Positions 1-10,442 of a stretch of DNA of 25,833 nt are shown here, piece by piece (within the stretch, counting starts at the first letter, position 1; every line of letters starts with the position of its first letter). Origin of the DNA: Gryganskiella cystojenkinii. Taxonomy: Eukaryota; Mortierellomycota; Mortierellomycetes; Mortierellales; Mortierellaceae. The stretch is from contig JAAAIG010000478.1 in NCBI GenBank assembly GCA_015852425.1, forward strand, positions 1 to 25,833, written 5' to 3'. A program made the translations under genes and the position numbers. Under the pieces are notes generated by a model. The model made no database searches, had not been told where the DNA came from, and saw nothing but the letters and a program-made list of their open reading frames with translations.

Positions 1-655
1 GGCGAAACGCTGGTTGCGGACGAACTTGGGGCAGACACCCTTGAGGTTAGGGTGACGCTGGGACTTCACCTTCTTGATTCCGTTGCGGTGAGCCTTCTTG
101 TCTGTTAACAGTTATATACAAAAAAAGAGTTCCATAATCAGTTTCTGACTTATAAATGTCGTTCGATCATGGCATCCATGCGTTGCAGGGGAAGGAGGGG
201 AGACGGGGTTGCTGTCAGCGTCATTCTTTTATCGCCTGTATTGGTGAGAAAGTTGTGGTATTTTTCGTGATGTCCTGGGATGTCCTGGGATAGTTTTTTT
301 TGGCGACCCGATTGCATTGTGCACGGCCGGTTCCTGAAAGTCGAACTATACGTGTCGATATATAGCAAGATCCCGCTGCACGACACCATCGTCAAATATG
401 ATCCAGCAGTTCGGGATCAGTGTCCCGTCGGTGGTAGAGGGAGGTTGACTCGTTTTCTTTTTGTCTCAAACGAGCGTTTCATAAAGTCTTCATTGCAACA
501 CGCCAGCACTCTCTCAGAACCGGCCCCACATGGATATAGTATCGTATCCATGTTGTTCCCCGTTTCCTTTTGGATAGTTTGCGTCCTGAAGAAAATAAGT
601 CGGTTTCCGATCACATACTCTGGTTGTGGTTGGTGTGGTTCTTAGACTTGGCCAT
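1..655 (-). CDS. RPL29: 60S ribosomal protein eL29 (5' part; runs off the window)
   Basis: A component of the large cytosolic ribosomal subunit. Exon 1 is 619-655 and exon 2 is 1-101, continuing beyond the window. The joined start reads [12 protein letters not shown] then [11 protein letters not shown], followed by a segment containing [12 protein letters not shown]; these are the strongly conserved first 46 residues of eL29. The first ATG (653-655) is the family's usual start. The intron is 102-618 (517 nt), with donor GTATGT and acceptor AACAG, and splits an Asn codon after its first base. It is by far the longest intron in the window; the others are about 65-190 nt. The C-terminal Lys/Ala-rich part is not in the window. 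The identification is secure from sequence conservation alone. Confidence 0.95.
271..290. repeat. Perfect 10-base tandem duplication in the eL29 intron
   Basis: The unit tgtcctggga occurs twice head to tail inside the 517-nt eL29 intron. It is short and probably arose by slippage. No complete box C/D or H/ACA snoRNA could be recognised in this intron by eye. Confidence 0.7.
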
Positions 656-1152
656 TTTGAATAAGCTATTTTGAAAGTAAGAGCAACCAAAGGACGGAAC
701 AAGATGTTAGTTTCATCATGTTTCCTTCTGTTAATCAAGTCTGATTATTTATCCTGATTGTTGGGCGAGGAAAGAGTTCCTGATGATCGTTTCTGATCGC
801 TGGAGTCGTATCGTTTGAAAAAAAGAGCTCATTGGCTGTCCGATGACAATAGCCACCTGTGGTTCAGGGAATTGGCTTTGTCCTTGTACTCTTCCTATTT
901 TTTTCCTCCTGAAGAGATGTTGGATGTAGTAACTTTGCTGTCGGGTTCCATGTCCCTTGATGAGAATCGAAGGAAGCGATCGTCATTCCTAGGAATTAAG
1001 GTCTCTTGAAATGTTCAATGTTGGATGTTGGGTTCGATCCTCTCTGCCGATGGATCCTGATGTGACTAAGGTTTGAAAGTTGGCATCGGATGACGATCCT
1101 GTCCACCGCATTATCGATAATGTTGATGACGCTGGTTCCTGTTGGTTGTATC

Positions 1153-1176
1153 GATGGATAGATGGATCGATGGATT
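1153..1176. repeat. GATGGAT(A/C/T) 8-base tandem repeat, three copies
   Basis: Three successive 8-base units, gatggata, gatggatc and gatggatt, differ only at their last base. This is a small satellite in non-coding sequence with no clear function. Confidence 0.75.
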
Positions 1177-1370
1177 CCCCAACCGATCGGATCCAAAACA
1201 CATAGATGGCGCATGTCCGCTACCTCGAAGAATCAAAGTTGAGAGAAGGGACTCAATTTCCGAACGGACTTGCCCTCATATGGGCTGCAAAGTCACGTGC
1301 TTGAAATATTTCACCAACGATTTTTAACATGTCCACAACGTTGTCATTTATTTCAGAGTTTTTTTTGGTG

Positions 1371-1394
1371 TTTTTTTTTTTTTTTTTTTTTTTT
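1371..1394. repeat. Poly-T run of 24
   Basis: An uninterrupted run of 24 T on the plus strand lies downstream of the acidic-tail gene. The exact length is likely to be affected by sequencing error and slippage. Confidence 0.85.
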
Positions 1395-1675
1395 GCCTTG
1401 TAACTTCTCCCTTGAACAAAGCCCTACTTGATCCCGGAACAATGCTTTGTGGAGGATCAACATGGCCGTGGAGTTGGAAAAGGGGATCATTTGTGTGTGT
1501 AACAGGATACTTTGGAATGATGATGATCCTAGAAAAAAAAGGGGGGACGTGAAATGGGGGGTGGGTATTTTATCTTGAATCTTGAACAAAGGCAAATCCT
1601 TGCCGATAGCAATTGACGGGTGGGTTATTAACGATGATCATGACGCGCGCGCACGCTCTCTGTAGCGACTCCTGT

Positions 1676-2950
1676 TTAAGCCTGGACCTTATCTTCCACG
1701 TTGACTTCATCCTCATCTTCATCCTCGTCTTCATCCTCATCTTCGTCGTCATCGTCATCATCATCGTCATCGTCATCGTATTCGTCCTCGTCCTCATCCT
1801 CATCCGCCTCAGCATCAAGTTCTTGGTTCAACTCCTCTAGGGCTTTGGCGGGGTCGGCAGCGACTCGGAGACAGGCCTCCAACGCGTTCGAGTACGAGAC
1901 AATCTGTGCCAAGGAGATGTCTGCATAGATCCTCCAGTCATCCGTGGTCGCAACCCTCAGGATCTCGGCACGGTATTCTTGCAACAAATCCGCGGCAAAG
2001 ATCGGTCTAGACGCCAGCAGGCCCTCGTTTGTCTTTGCGATCGACGTTTTGCTCATCAGATCCACCAATGTCAAAGACCCTGTGCCCAGGCGTCTCAAAT
2101 CCTCACTTACGTCCGCGGGCATGTTCAGTGCTGGACTCAACTTGGCTGAGTCCTCGACCGTGGCCCTGTAGAGATCTGCGAGGGCATAGCAACGGGACTC
2201 ATCAATCACGAACCGACTCGAGCTCTTGTCCATACAACCGACTGCAGCTTTGACCAACGGAGTGACCGAGGAGACAATCTTGATGATCTGCTCCACAATC
2301 GGACCTGCGAAAGGTGTAAAGCTGATAAGCTTGAGTGCCTCCACCACCGTGTTCACCGCCAACTCGACCGAGGTCATGACGCTGGTCTCGGCTACAACTC
2401 CGATCACTTGCACGAGTTCGTCAAGCTGAATCCTGATGTATACGAGCAGGCCACCGACTGAGGGGATGAAGCTCAAGGTATCCAGCAAGCCGAGGGCAGT
2501 CTTCACGGTCTCAATGGCCTGACTCAGGACCGAGTCGCAGTCTGCACCTTCGACCTTGAAGTCGGGGGATTCGTACCGGGAGAGTAAGTCTGCGCGGAAC
2601 TGAATCTCACTAATAACCGACTCGTACGCGGCCACGGCACGATCGACATCGCCTGCCTCAGCCCATTCATAAGTGGACTTGGGGCCAGTTGCGTCAAGAG
2701 GGTCGGCTATTAGTAGTGGAGTGGTATTGTGCGCGAAGAAGGGGAAGGAAGAGTCAATTATGAGACTAAAGAAAAATGAGCGAGAGTAGATCCACATCCG
2801 AGCTTGGAAGACAAGGAAGTCCAGAAACGTGGAGCTTATGCGAAATAAATAGTATAAATAGTATAAAAAAAATGGCGAGGTTCAATCTTCACCTTGAGCA
2901 GCGACGACGGCGATTACGGCGAGACCAAGGGAAAGGGACAAGATTCTCAT
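1676..2950 (-). CDS. Secreted helical protein with polyacidic C-terminal tail, function unknown
   Basis: Two exons, 2893-2950 and 1676-2706, join at an intron of 186 nt (donor GTGAAG, acceptor AATAG) and give 362 residues. I chose the start at 2950 over an ATG at 2797 inside the intron because exon 1 encodes a classic secretion signal (MRILSLSLGLAVIAVVAAQ) and joins in phase. The middle of the protein (about residues 20-315) looks almost all helical with long hydrophobic heptads and four cysteines, which could form two disulfides. Of the last 46 residues, 36 are Asp or Glu, including one run of 11 Asp and one of 13 alternating Glu/Asp. I do not recognise the family. An acidic tail could bind cations or basic wall or host molecules, but that is inference. 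Confidence 0.82.
1702..1810 (-). repeat. In-frame GAY/GAR trinucleotide repeat encoding the acidic tail
   Basis: On the minus strand nearly every codon in this stretch is GAT, GAC, GAG or GAA, with one Tyr codon between blocks. The mixture of synonymous codons argues that the tract is kept by selection on the protein rather than being a pure recent expansion. Confidence 0.85.
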
Positions 2951-3384
2951 AGCGAAAGATGGTTTTATGAAGAGGAAGAAGAGGAAGAAAAAAAAACGGT
3001 GGAGTGGTTTTCGAGAGAGTCAGTTTGGGTGTGGGGGCAGAAGAGAAGAGAGAAAGAACGAGCAAGAGAAAAGTACCTCAAGGATTGCTCCCGCCCAAAA
3101 AAAGGGAACTGTTTGAAAACCAGGAGTAAAGATGCGGACGACCATCCTTCCCTCCTTCGTGTGAATTGTGCGGAGGAGAGGAACATCATTCTCACATCTG
3201 CCCTCTTCCAACACCCCTTTGCGGAAAAGGGGTGAGTGATATTGCTTGCATTTCGAATCGTTTTGACATTGCCTCGTATTATTTATTTTTTATTCCTCTC
3301 AAGGTGAGGGAAACAATTCCCATTTTGACGAACTAAAAGTAGCACCTTGCCTGCATCCTCTTGCCTTTTATATTCCATTGCTAT
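2951..3384. promoter_or_regulatory. Presumed promoter and leader of the acidic-tail gene
   Basis: This 434-base gap lies between two minus-strand genes. On the minus strand the part next to the start (about 2960-3065) is C/T-rich, as expected of a fungal leader. An AT-rich stretch at 3277-3299 reads AATAAAAAATAAATAAT on the minus strand, too far from the ATG to be a confident TATA box. No coding region is seen. Confidence 0.4.
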
Positions 3385-5061
3385 TTAAACCACCACTTTT
3401 CCATCCTTGACAGACTTGCGAAGGATCAACAGACCAAAACGTCTGGAGAAGAAGAAATCGGAAATCGCCCAAGGCAGGTATCGGACCACTCGGAAGATGT
3501 TCGACAACGTGCCATAATCAATGTATCTTGGGGGTGATGATTTCAGACACTTGGCGACTACGTACTTGGCAAAGTTCGCAGTAGGTGTGCATCCAGGGGC
3601 TAGATCAAATAAGAAGAGTAGAGGACAATAAAACCCCCCATAGAATTGTTAACATTCGAAGGATAAACGGTTCCGCAGGATAACTGGACGCTTTTCTTTC
3701 TTCTTTTCTCTAGTTCTTTACCTTGAGAAGCGTTTGCGCGAGCCAGAACAAACTTGATGGCCGATTGATAGAAGGACTCTATTTCAACATTCAAATGATG
3801 TGTCAAGAATTAGCCTTTTTCTCCCTCTTCCTCTCGTGCACCCAAAAGAGCATAACTGTCCATCGCCACAACACGAATTTGTGTTTTCTTACTCTCGGGA
3901 AGGTAAAAGGCTTTCAAGTTGTTGTCGCCAATGTTGGACTTGATCGCACCGGGTGCGACCACAGATACCTTCACGTTGAACGGTGCCAACTCCATACGCA
4001 GGACATCCGAAATCGAGTGCACGGCAGCTTTACTAGCAGCATAGAGACCAGCCCAGGGTGTGGCTGAGTAAGCCGTGACGGACCCAACATTGACAATGAG
4101 ACCAGACTTTTGATGGATCATGTGAGGGGCCACGGCCTTGGAGACCAAGATGACCGAGGTGACGTTGGTATCGAGCAACTTGCGCGTGGTTTCGATCTAA
4201 AGATGATGTTCAAGTCGTTAGGTAAGTTGTTCTGCAACATTATCTATTCCTATGCTATGCGACAACTTTGCTCGTTGCTCATTCCTCACGTACAGACATG
4301 TCGATCAAAGGGCAGGCGAGGCCCATTCCCGCGTTGTTAAACAAGATATCTAAACAAGGGACGCAAGAAACACGAGAAACGAATGACCGCATTAGGTTGA
4401 CTGACGAGAACGTGAGTGGCATTAACTGATCGTCTCTGCCTTGTCTCTTAAGCCACATATTGAGGGAAGGGATTGATTCTTACCGACGCGGCCTTCCTTC
4501 TCAATAATATGCTAAGCCCAAAAAAAAAGTGTCAGTATTGATAACGCGATTCTCATTCACCTCACTCCTGGGAACAGTTACAGGTGCCAAACGCGCTTTT
4601 GTTTGTAATCTGGGGATGAATTGTAACTTACGTTGACGGCATCGAGGATAGACTTCTCGTCCAAAACATCCATGTAGACCTTCTCGATATCAAGACCTAA
4701 TATAGGGAAAGTAGGTAGATTAATAAGGAGAACATGACTGACCCAACCATCTCATCTTTGCACTAAAAGTCCTCTCGGTCTGCAAAAAATAAAGAAAAAA
4801 AAACATACCTTCAATACCGGTGATGGCATCCAGACGTCTGGCAGCAGCATAGACTTTGCAACCACTCTGGTCATGTTTACAAGGAGCAATGTCAGTTCAT
4901 TTCTCGGCGGGGAATGCAAACTTTTCTTTTCTTGACCACCAATTGGAGCGGTCAGCCAGAGTCCATTGTTTACGCACCTTCTCAAAGGCCTTTGCGGTCT
5001 CGTAGCCGATACCTCCGGTGGTGCATCCGGTGACAAGGACAATTTTCTTGTTGTGGGTCAT
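3385..5061 (-). CDS. AYR1: NADPH-dependent 1-acyldihydroxyacetone phosphate reductase-like SDR
   Basis: A short-chain dehydrogenase of the AYR1 group, which reduces 1-acyl-DHAP to lysophosphatidic acid at the ER and lipid droplets. Eight exons: 4978-5061, 4809-4866, 4632-4696, 4484-4511 (28 nt), 4294-4349, 3893-4196, 3722-3778 and 3385-3599, giving 288 residues. All junctions are GT-AG and keep frame. Visible motifs are the Rossmann cofactor loop TGCTTGGIG (11-19), NNAG (83-86), catalytic Ser136, and Tyr149/Lys153 in YAASK. The PG at the start of APGCTPTANFAKYV and the segment PPRYIDYGTLSNIF near the C-terminus are typical of AYR1-like enzymes rather than of SDRs in general. The exact substrate is inferred from this resemblance. 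The length is normal for the group. Confidence 0.92.
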
Positions 5062-5397
5062 GGTACAAATGTAATTTGCTGAGTGCAGAGTGATGAATGA
5101 ACGATGAAAAATGAAAGGATGCAAAAGTCGGTCTTGTCTTTTTGAAAGCCGACGAGCGAGTCAAAGTTTTTTCCGGGCAATTTCTCAATCGGCTCGCTCT
5201 TCATCCGTCGATCGAAATTTTTCGTGCGCGATAGTGTAGGCAGGAGCACGCACACGCACACGCATTTATCTATCACATTGCTCATCTTTGTCAACGCTTT
5301 TCTGACACGTTTTTGTCGTATTATTTTATTTTCTTAGGAAATGACCGTTTTGCCGCTTGCAATGTTTGTGCTTTGTCGCCAAAGAAAAAAGACCGTG
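5062..5397. promoter_or_regulatory. Presumed promoter of the AYR1-like gene and MCM8 3' flank
   Basis: This 336-base interval lies between the stop of MCM8 and the start of the reductase, both on the minus strand. It carries a short CACACG-type repeat at about 5247-5263. No TATA box near the expected place and no open frame with family resemblance were seen. Confidence 0.4.
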
Positions 5398-8300
5398 TTA
5401 CATCGCCGTCGCAAGTGAGTAGGATCGTGGACCTCTCTTGAGCAGAAAGTTTTGATAGTTCAAACTGTCCAGCAATCCTTGGAACCCGCCATTGATCCCT
5501 GGAAGTTGCATCTCTTGAAAGACTCGATAAAGGTGGTCATACGTGAAGATGCTGTTCGAGCTGGCTTGCGCAATCCGCTGCAGTTCCGCTACGTATCTAG
5601 TAAATATGGATATACAAACACGCATTGGTTATTTTGAGAACACTCTAAGGCAACTGACATCTTGGCAAAAGGGGACATTAACAAAAAGCAATATACCGAC
5701 ATACCTTTTGAGGCTTGCACTCCTTCCTCGGCCCGATTGACCCTCGCGCTGACCTGCTGGTCCATTTCCATTTGTTGGTGTAAATGCATCTTGCAAGCTA
5801 AAAGTACTGGTGAAAAAAAAAAAAAAAAAAAGTCATGAGTCAAAAGAGTCAAAAGAGTCAAGGAGTTATGACCTGTGCCAGGAGAGGCTCTCAGTACAAA
5901 CATGGAAAACATAGCCTTGACGATCAGGAATACATACATGATTTCGATCACATCCATGGCATCTCGTCGAGTAACCGTATCGCGCATTTCCATGCGAGCC
6001 TTGGCTTCTGCCATGCGGATCATGGATTCAAGTTGACGTGTGGTCACCGGTGTGCCATCCGGGGACCGATGCTTAGTCCTCATCATCAGATAAAAATCTT
6101 GAAGGGTTGCCGCTGCATCAGGCGACAGTTTGGGATGAACGTACTTGCGAGCATAGGCGATATACTTGCGGAGCAACGGTAGTGGGATCAGCTCTAGGTT
6201 ATCATCGTCTGTCATCCGAAGTCGTTCTGACAGTGGCCGATCCATCTCTGGTTTGATCCTGCCACGTCCGCCCTGCTGACTTTGTGATTGCTGAGAGGTA
6301 CCCGAGTCGATATCCTGCGAAAGACCAGGCCGGAACGACGGCATTCCTGTCGTGTTTCCGGAGTGCAGAGCCATAACATGTCTCGAGAGATATTGATCCA
6401 TCTCTCCATCGGGTTTGTCCATCAGGATAAATATCAGATCGAAGCGAGACAACAGCGCAGAGTTCATCTTGAGATTCTCGCCCACGGTCTTGGACATGTT
6501 GTAGTGACCGCCGACAGGATTAGCCGCCGCAATCACACTGGTTCTTGCCGGTAGCGTACAGATGATTCCAGCCTTGGCTATACTGATCGATTGCTGTTCC
6601 ATGGCTTCCAAAAGAGCGTTGTGGTCGGTAGTCATCTTGTCGAATTCATCGATACAGCAACAGCCCTGATCACCGAGGACCAGCGCTCCTGCCTCCAGTG
6701 CAAAATCGGACCCAGAACCTCGGACCAGAGTTACAGTGAGACCACTCGTCGAGATACCACTACTGCCGCAGACATACACTCCTCGAGGGGCTACCTTGAC
6801 CGCCGCCGACAACATTTGCGATTTTCCAAGACCAGGGTCACCGACCACAAGGACATGAGGATCCGATCGAATTGCTGTCCTATCGAGAGCGGTCTTGCTT
6901 CGCCTGCGACCGCCAAACAGAGCAAACAGGATGCCGGCCTTGACCATCTCATGACCGAAAATCGCGGGACTGAACGAGTTGACAATCAACTTGAACAGTT
7001 GAGGCTCCATATGTACTTCTTCGATCGCATATAGGTCCTTGGTCGTGATCTGGATGCTGTCCTTGGATGATTCTTTCGAATCAACTTCTTCTTCGTCATA
7101 CATCTCGTCAGCCTCGTTGGTTGTTGTCGCCTTTGTTATATAGTTGACGTCGATGTAGAGAAGGTACATAGTGTTTCCGGTCTTGGCTCGTGAGTATGCT
7201 ACTCCAAAATTGAGAAGTCGAAGAACGTAAGTAAGACATGATCTATTTTAAGCTCGTGTACACTGGGTACATAGAGGCGAACATCTTTGTTAAGGTACCT
7301 TTCTCTGACGGTGCAACTTTGACTATGCCGGTGAGTTCCACGACATCACCTGGGATGACTCGATCAACCAACTCATGCTTCACCTCACATTCGATCGTCC
7401 TGGGCACCCTTCCAGAATCCATACGATCATCGGGCAATTTTTCTTGAAGTCGGATTGTTTGCCAGTCAACCGTCTCGGTCTCGTATCCGACGCCGCGCTG
7501 GGGTGTGAACTGTTTGCCTCGACAGCCAGTCTCAGGACATTTTGTTGGTTGGACAAAGCGAGCTTCTGGGAAATCAAGGGTCTGTACACATTGGCAGGTG
7601 TTGCAGGTGAAAGACATTTTTGTCGCCAGTGGTTTCACTCCTGAGGTTCTTACGATCGTTCCTCGGACACAGACCATCTTGTCTATTAAAAGGCGGACGA
7701 AATTAGCTCTTTGCTCAGGGAATGTCATCTTCGAACCGGATCTTCCTTCTCAAGCTCGGAAGCATGCCTCCTTACCAATCAAATTCGCCTTCAGGTCCTT
7801 TCCGTGGGTCATCCGGTCGAATCGTACAAAACGGATGATAAGTTTCTTGTGCCTTGTTGTCTTGACAGCCTCAGTTCCAAAGACGACCTGATCGACAGGA
7901 TTTCATACATAGTTGGAGAGCAGAAGTGTTAGAAGTCTCCAGGTTACATTCAGACTCAAAAAAAACAGGGCAAGATGTCATACCTGCAACGCTGCCAGGG
8001 AAAGGCACCCAATAACAACCATAGGCCTGTTGACCACAAGCATCTCCAGCTGTTCGACCTGACATTCTCGGATCAGGGACTTGTAATTCACGACCACAAC
8101 TCCCCGTTTTTCGATCTCGGAACGCATCTTTTCCGACTGAGCCTCGAGCGTTATCTGGAGAAACTTGCGAAACTCGGCGATCCACTGTATGTATTCGTGT
8201 TCAGGGTGGTAGTCGTCCTGAGGCAAATAGAGGTCCCAGTCGATCCAGGGGCAGTCGTCGACCTGTCGAGTCCGGACTTGGGCGGACCGCTGTGTGTGCA

Positions 8301-8568
8301 TCATGTGCTGAGGGATTTCGTCGACCTGAACCATGGGTGTGTTTAATTGTTGTTGTTGCTGTTGTTGGGCACCATTAGCATCGAAAGACCGTTGAGTTGA
8401 AGTCATGGGTCGATGTTGTTTGCCACCATTGTAGCTTTGGTTCTCATTGTCATCGGGGTTCTGCGAACGACCAGGGTATTGCTTATTAGTGCCTCGGCCA
8501 CTGCCTCGTCCCCTCCAGCCTCCACCTCTGCGCGCAAAACTTCGCGGATTGGATTGTTCCGGCGGCAT
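5398..8568 (-). CDS. MCM8: DNA helicase MCM8
   Basis: A nuclear AAA+ helicase that in animals and plants works with MCM9 in homologous recombination and crosslink repair. Six exons: 7984-8568, 7776-7887, 7299-7682, 5938-7198, 5705-5806 and 5398-5596; 880 residues, close to other MCM8 proteins. In order are a Gly/Arg-rich N-terminus with a run of seven Gln, an OB domain with a C4 zinc finger (CNTC...CPETGC), Walker A GDPGLGKS (near 480), Walker B CCIDEFDKM (near 540), the arginine-finger SRFD (near 610) and a C-terminal winged helix. The stretch TSGLTVTLVRG, then GSDFALEAGALVLGDQG, separates it from MCM2-7 and MCM9. Exon 4 could instead begin at 7186, removing four residues, and its upstream donor (GTACCT) is weak. 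The intron before exon 5 was placed by alignment to the conserved EI(M/I)..(Y/F)S block. Confidence 0.95.
5813..5861. repeat. Poly-A run and 9-base tandem repeat within an MCM8 intron
   Basis: On the plus strand a run of 19 A (5813-5831) is followed by nearly three copies of gagtcaaaa (5837-5861). On the coding strand the run forms the polypyrimidine tract directly before the acceptor of MCM8 exon 5. Length changes here could alter splicing. Confidence 0.8.
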
Positions 8569-8852
8569 GCTGAAAGACTCACGCCATATGGGGTCTTGAA
8601 TGGGGGAATGGGAAGAGTGTGTCGAAAGGTCAAATGAACTGTCGACGTGCAGTTTTTTAATGTAATGTATGCTCGCTTAAAAACGTGACTTTGTTGTTTG
8701 CCACTAAAATTGAACGCGAAAGCCGTGTTTTGTTTTTTTACTTTTCTTCAGTCGCAGTCTCTCCAACAGACATCATTCACTCTCTAGTCCTCTCCCTCTT
8801 CCCCTCTTCATCTCAGTATCAACCACATTACGACAGCAAATCAACTACAGAA
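8569..8852. promoter_or_regulatory. Divergent MCM8 / RNase H2A promoter with MCB/SCB-like site
   Basis: Only 284 bases separate the start codons of two genome-maintenance genes. The motif acgcgaaa at 8714-8721 combines an MCB core (ACGCG) with the yeast SCB consensus (CRCGAAA), and reads TTTCGCGT on the other strand, resembling E2F-type sites. These elements drive G1/S transcription in yeast; its use here is inference. The right third is C/T-rich, as expected of the RNase H2A leader. No TATA box is obvious. Confidence 0.6.
8714..8721 (+). promoter_or_regulatory. Overlapping MCB/SCB-like element acgcgaaa
   Basis: The site lies 132 bases before the RNase H2A start and 146 bases before the MCM8 start. 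It matches the yeast MBF core ACGCG and the SBF consensus CGCGAAA in one word. Binding is inferred only. Confidence 0.5.
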
Positions 8853-10008
8853 ATGAGCTTGGACCACGAAGAGGAATCATTATCTCTTGAAATTGAAGAG
8901 ACCGACTTGACCATCCGCGAAGGGGCCTTCCGTCCTCCCTCAGGGACGCAATCAGCCTTGCTCAAGTCTTATACCTATGCCACTCCATTGCCCACCGGTC
9001 TTGAAAAGGACCAGGAATGTATCCTTGGTGTCGATGAAGCCGGACGTGGACCTGTCCTCGGACCCATGGTCTATGGCATCTGTTATTGCCCTCTTTCCAA
9101 AAGCGACGAGTTGGCCGACCTCGGATTCGCGGGTAAAAAACAATCTTCGTTATTTGTTTGACTGCAGGCGCGAAAGGTTTAAATGTCACTTTTGCTCACT
9201 GAAAGCCCTTCTCCCTCTCTCCCTAAACTGACTAGACTCCAAGACATTAAAGGAAGAAGAGAGAGATAACCTACTGGAGGTGATCCAATCACGACCGGAT
9301 CTGATCGGATGGAGTGTTCGAGTCCTCTCACCTATGGACATATCAAACAGCATGCTCAGGAAAGACAAGTACAACCTCAACGCACTCGCGCACGACACCA
9401 CCATTCAGCTCATTCGGGAAACACTCGCGTCAGGGGTCAACTTGAAGGAGATCTATGTCGATACCGTTGGACCCCCAGAAACTTACCAACGCAAACTCGA
9501 AGGTCTCTTCCCCTCAGTAACCAAGATCGTCGTTGCCAAGAAGGCTGATTCCAAATACCCAATCGTCTCTGCAGCTTCGATCTGTGCCAAGGTCACACGC
9601 GATGATGTCCTGCGACACTGGATCTTTGCTGAAGAAAAAGATGGCACAGAGGAAAACACGATTTCAAGACTGTTCGGTTCAGGATACCCCTCAGACCCAA
9701 AAACTGTCGCCTGGCTCAAAAAGAACATCGACCCCATCTTTGGGTATCCAAATATTGTCCGGTTCAGTTGGGCGACTTGCAAGACATTACTCGAGACCTC
9801 TGGAACAGCCGTCCGTTGGCCAGGCGAAGACGAAGGCAAATCTCAACCAAGGATCACGGCAATGTTTGGTCAATCGAACGACCCTGCAGCAGACCTCTTG
9901 GTTCAACAGAAAAGATCCTATTCAACTTTTGCTACCAAAGCCGCGGCTCCTCGGCCGCGTCCTCAGCTCTTGCAGGACATGGCGCTCAGGAGTGTCATTG
10001 ACTTTTAA
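8853..10008 (+). CDS. RNH201: Ribonuclease H2 catalytic subunit A
   Basis: Cleaves the RNA strand of RNA/DNA hybrids and starts removal of single ribonucleotides from DNA; nuclear, acting with subunits B and C. Exons 8853-9132 and 9236-10008 give 350 residues; the intron is 103 nt (donor GTAAAA, acceptor CTAG) and the split codon restores Asp94 of the conserved DSKTL motif. The four metal-binding acids are visible as Asp61 and Glu62 (DEAGRG), Asp169 (VDTVG) and Asp198 (KADSKYP), and the conserved PETY Tyr follows at 177. [10 protein letters not shown] and the FSW segment are also as in the eukaryotic enzyme. A PIP-box-like sequence, QPRITAMF (297-304), sits where the human protein carries its PCNA-binding motif. 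Length is slightly above the human 299 because of longer ends. Confidence 0.96.
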
Positions 10009-10442
10009 AAATGCAGTTGACATATAAAAAATAGATTTCATTGCAACATACTGCATAATTTCCTGAATTGCGTCCATTTTGACACCCAGGAATAGGCGCA
10101 CGGCGGTTGACCAATTTCATGAAAGGCGTAAAAATGTAATTCGCTCAAAGCGCACATACCCGCTTTACGCCCTCTCTTCTTTTCCAATGAAAAGCAGCAA
10201 GAGAAGGGTTAGAAATCAGCGGTGGGCATGTTTTACTTGTGTTTTTGAGTGTATTATGACAGAATGAGGGAGGGTATGAAGGAGGGGTGGATGAATAATG
10301 AAGCTTCGGAGGAACTCTAAAAGGAAATTACTGTGAACCGATGGCTACTTTGTTCCGGAAACGAGACATCAAGGAGAAATTGTCGATACGCAGCCCCTCG
10401 CCGCATTTCCTTGGTTGTTGCTGGACATTCAAGCTCGAGACT
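10009..10442. other. Convergent 3' flanks of RNase H2A and the WW protein gene
   Basis: Two genes end facing each other across 434 bases. The left part (10020-10050) is AT-rich, as expected of a 3' UTR and polyadenylation region. The small open frame at 10079-10267 resembles nothing known. No other gene is seen. Confidence 0.5.

Larger units (their letters stand above)
656..1675. other. Intergenic region upstream of eL29 and downstream of the acidic-tail gene
   Basis: No coding region is supportable here; the open frames are under 85 codons and resemble no family. The right side of eL29's start (656 upward) should hold its promoter and leader. An AATAG acceptor-like site lies just upstream of the ATG on the minus strand, so a 5'-leader intron is possible but unproven. 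At 1294-1299 there is a CACGTG E-box within GTCACGTG. The left end (1595-1675) is the probable 3' UTR of the secreted-protein gene. Confidence 0.5.

Noticed and set aside
779..805. C/D snoRNA-like words tgatgat and ctga
   Set aside because: The two boxes are only about ten bases apart and lack a terminal stem.
1029..1042. tRNA B-box-like sequence gggttcgatcct
   Set aside because: The flanking bases do not form a T stem and no A box, anticodon arm or acceptor stem is found at the right distance.
1613..1928. Plus-strand frames rich in Ser or in Ile/Val/Phe opposite the acidic tail
   Set aside because: They are the reverse reading of the GAY/GAR repeat on the minus strand.
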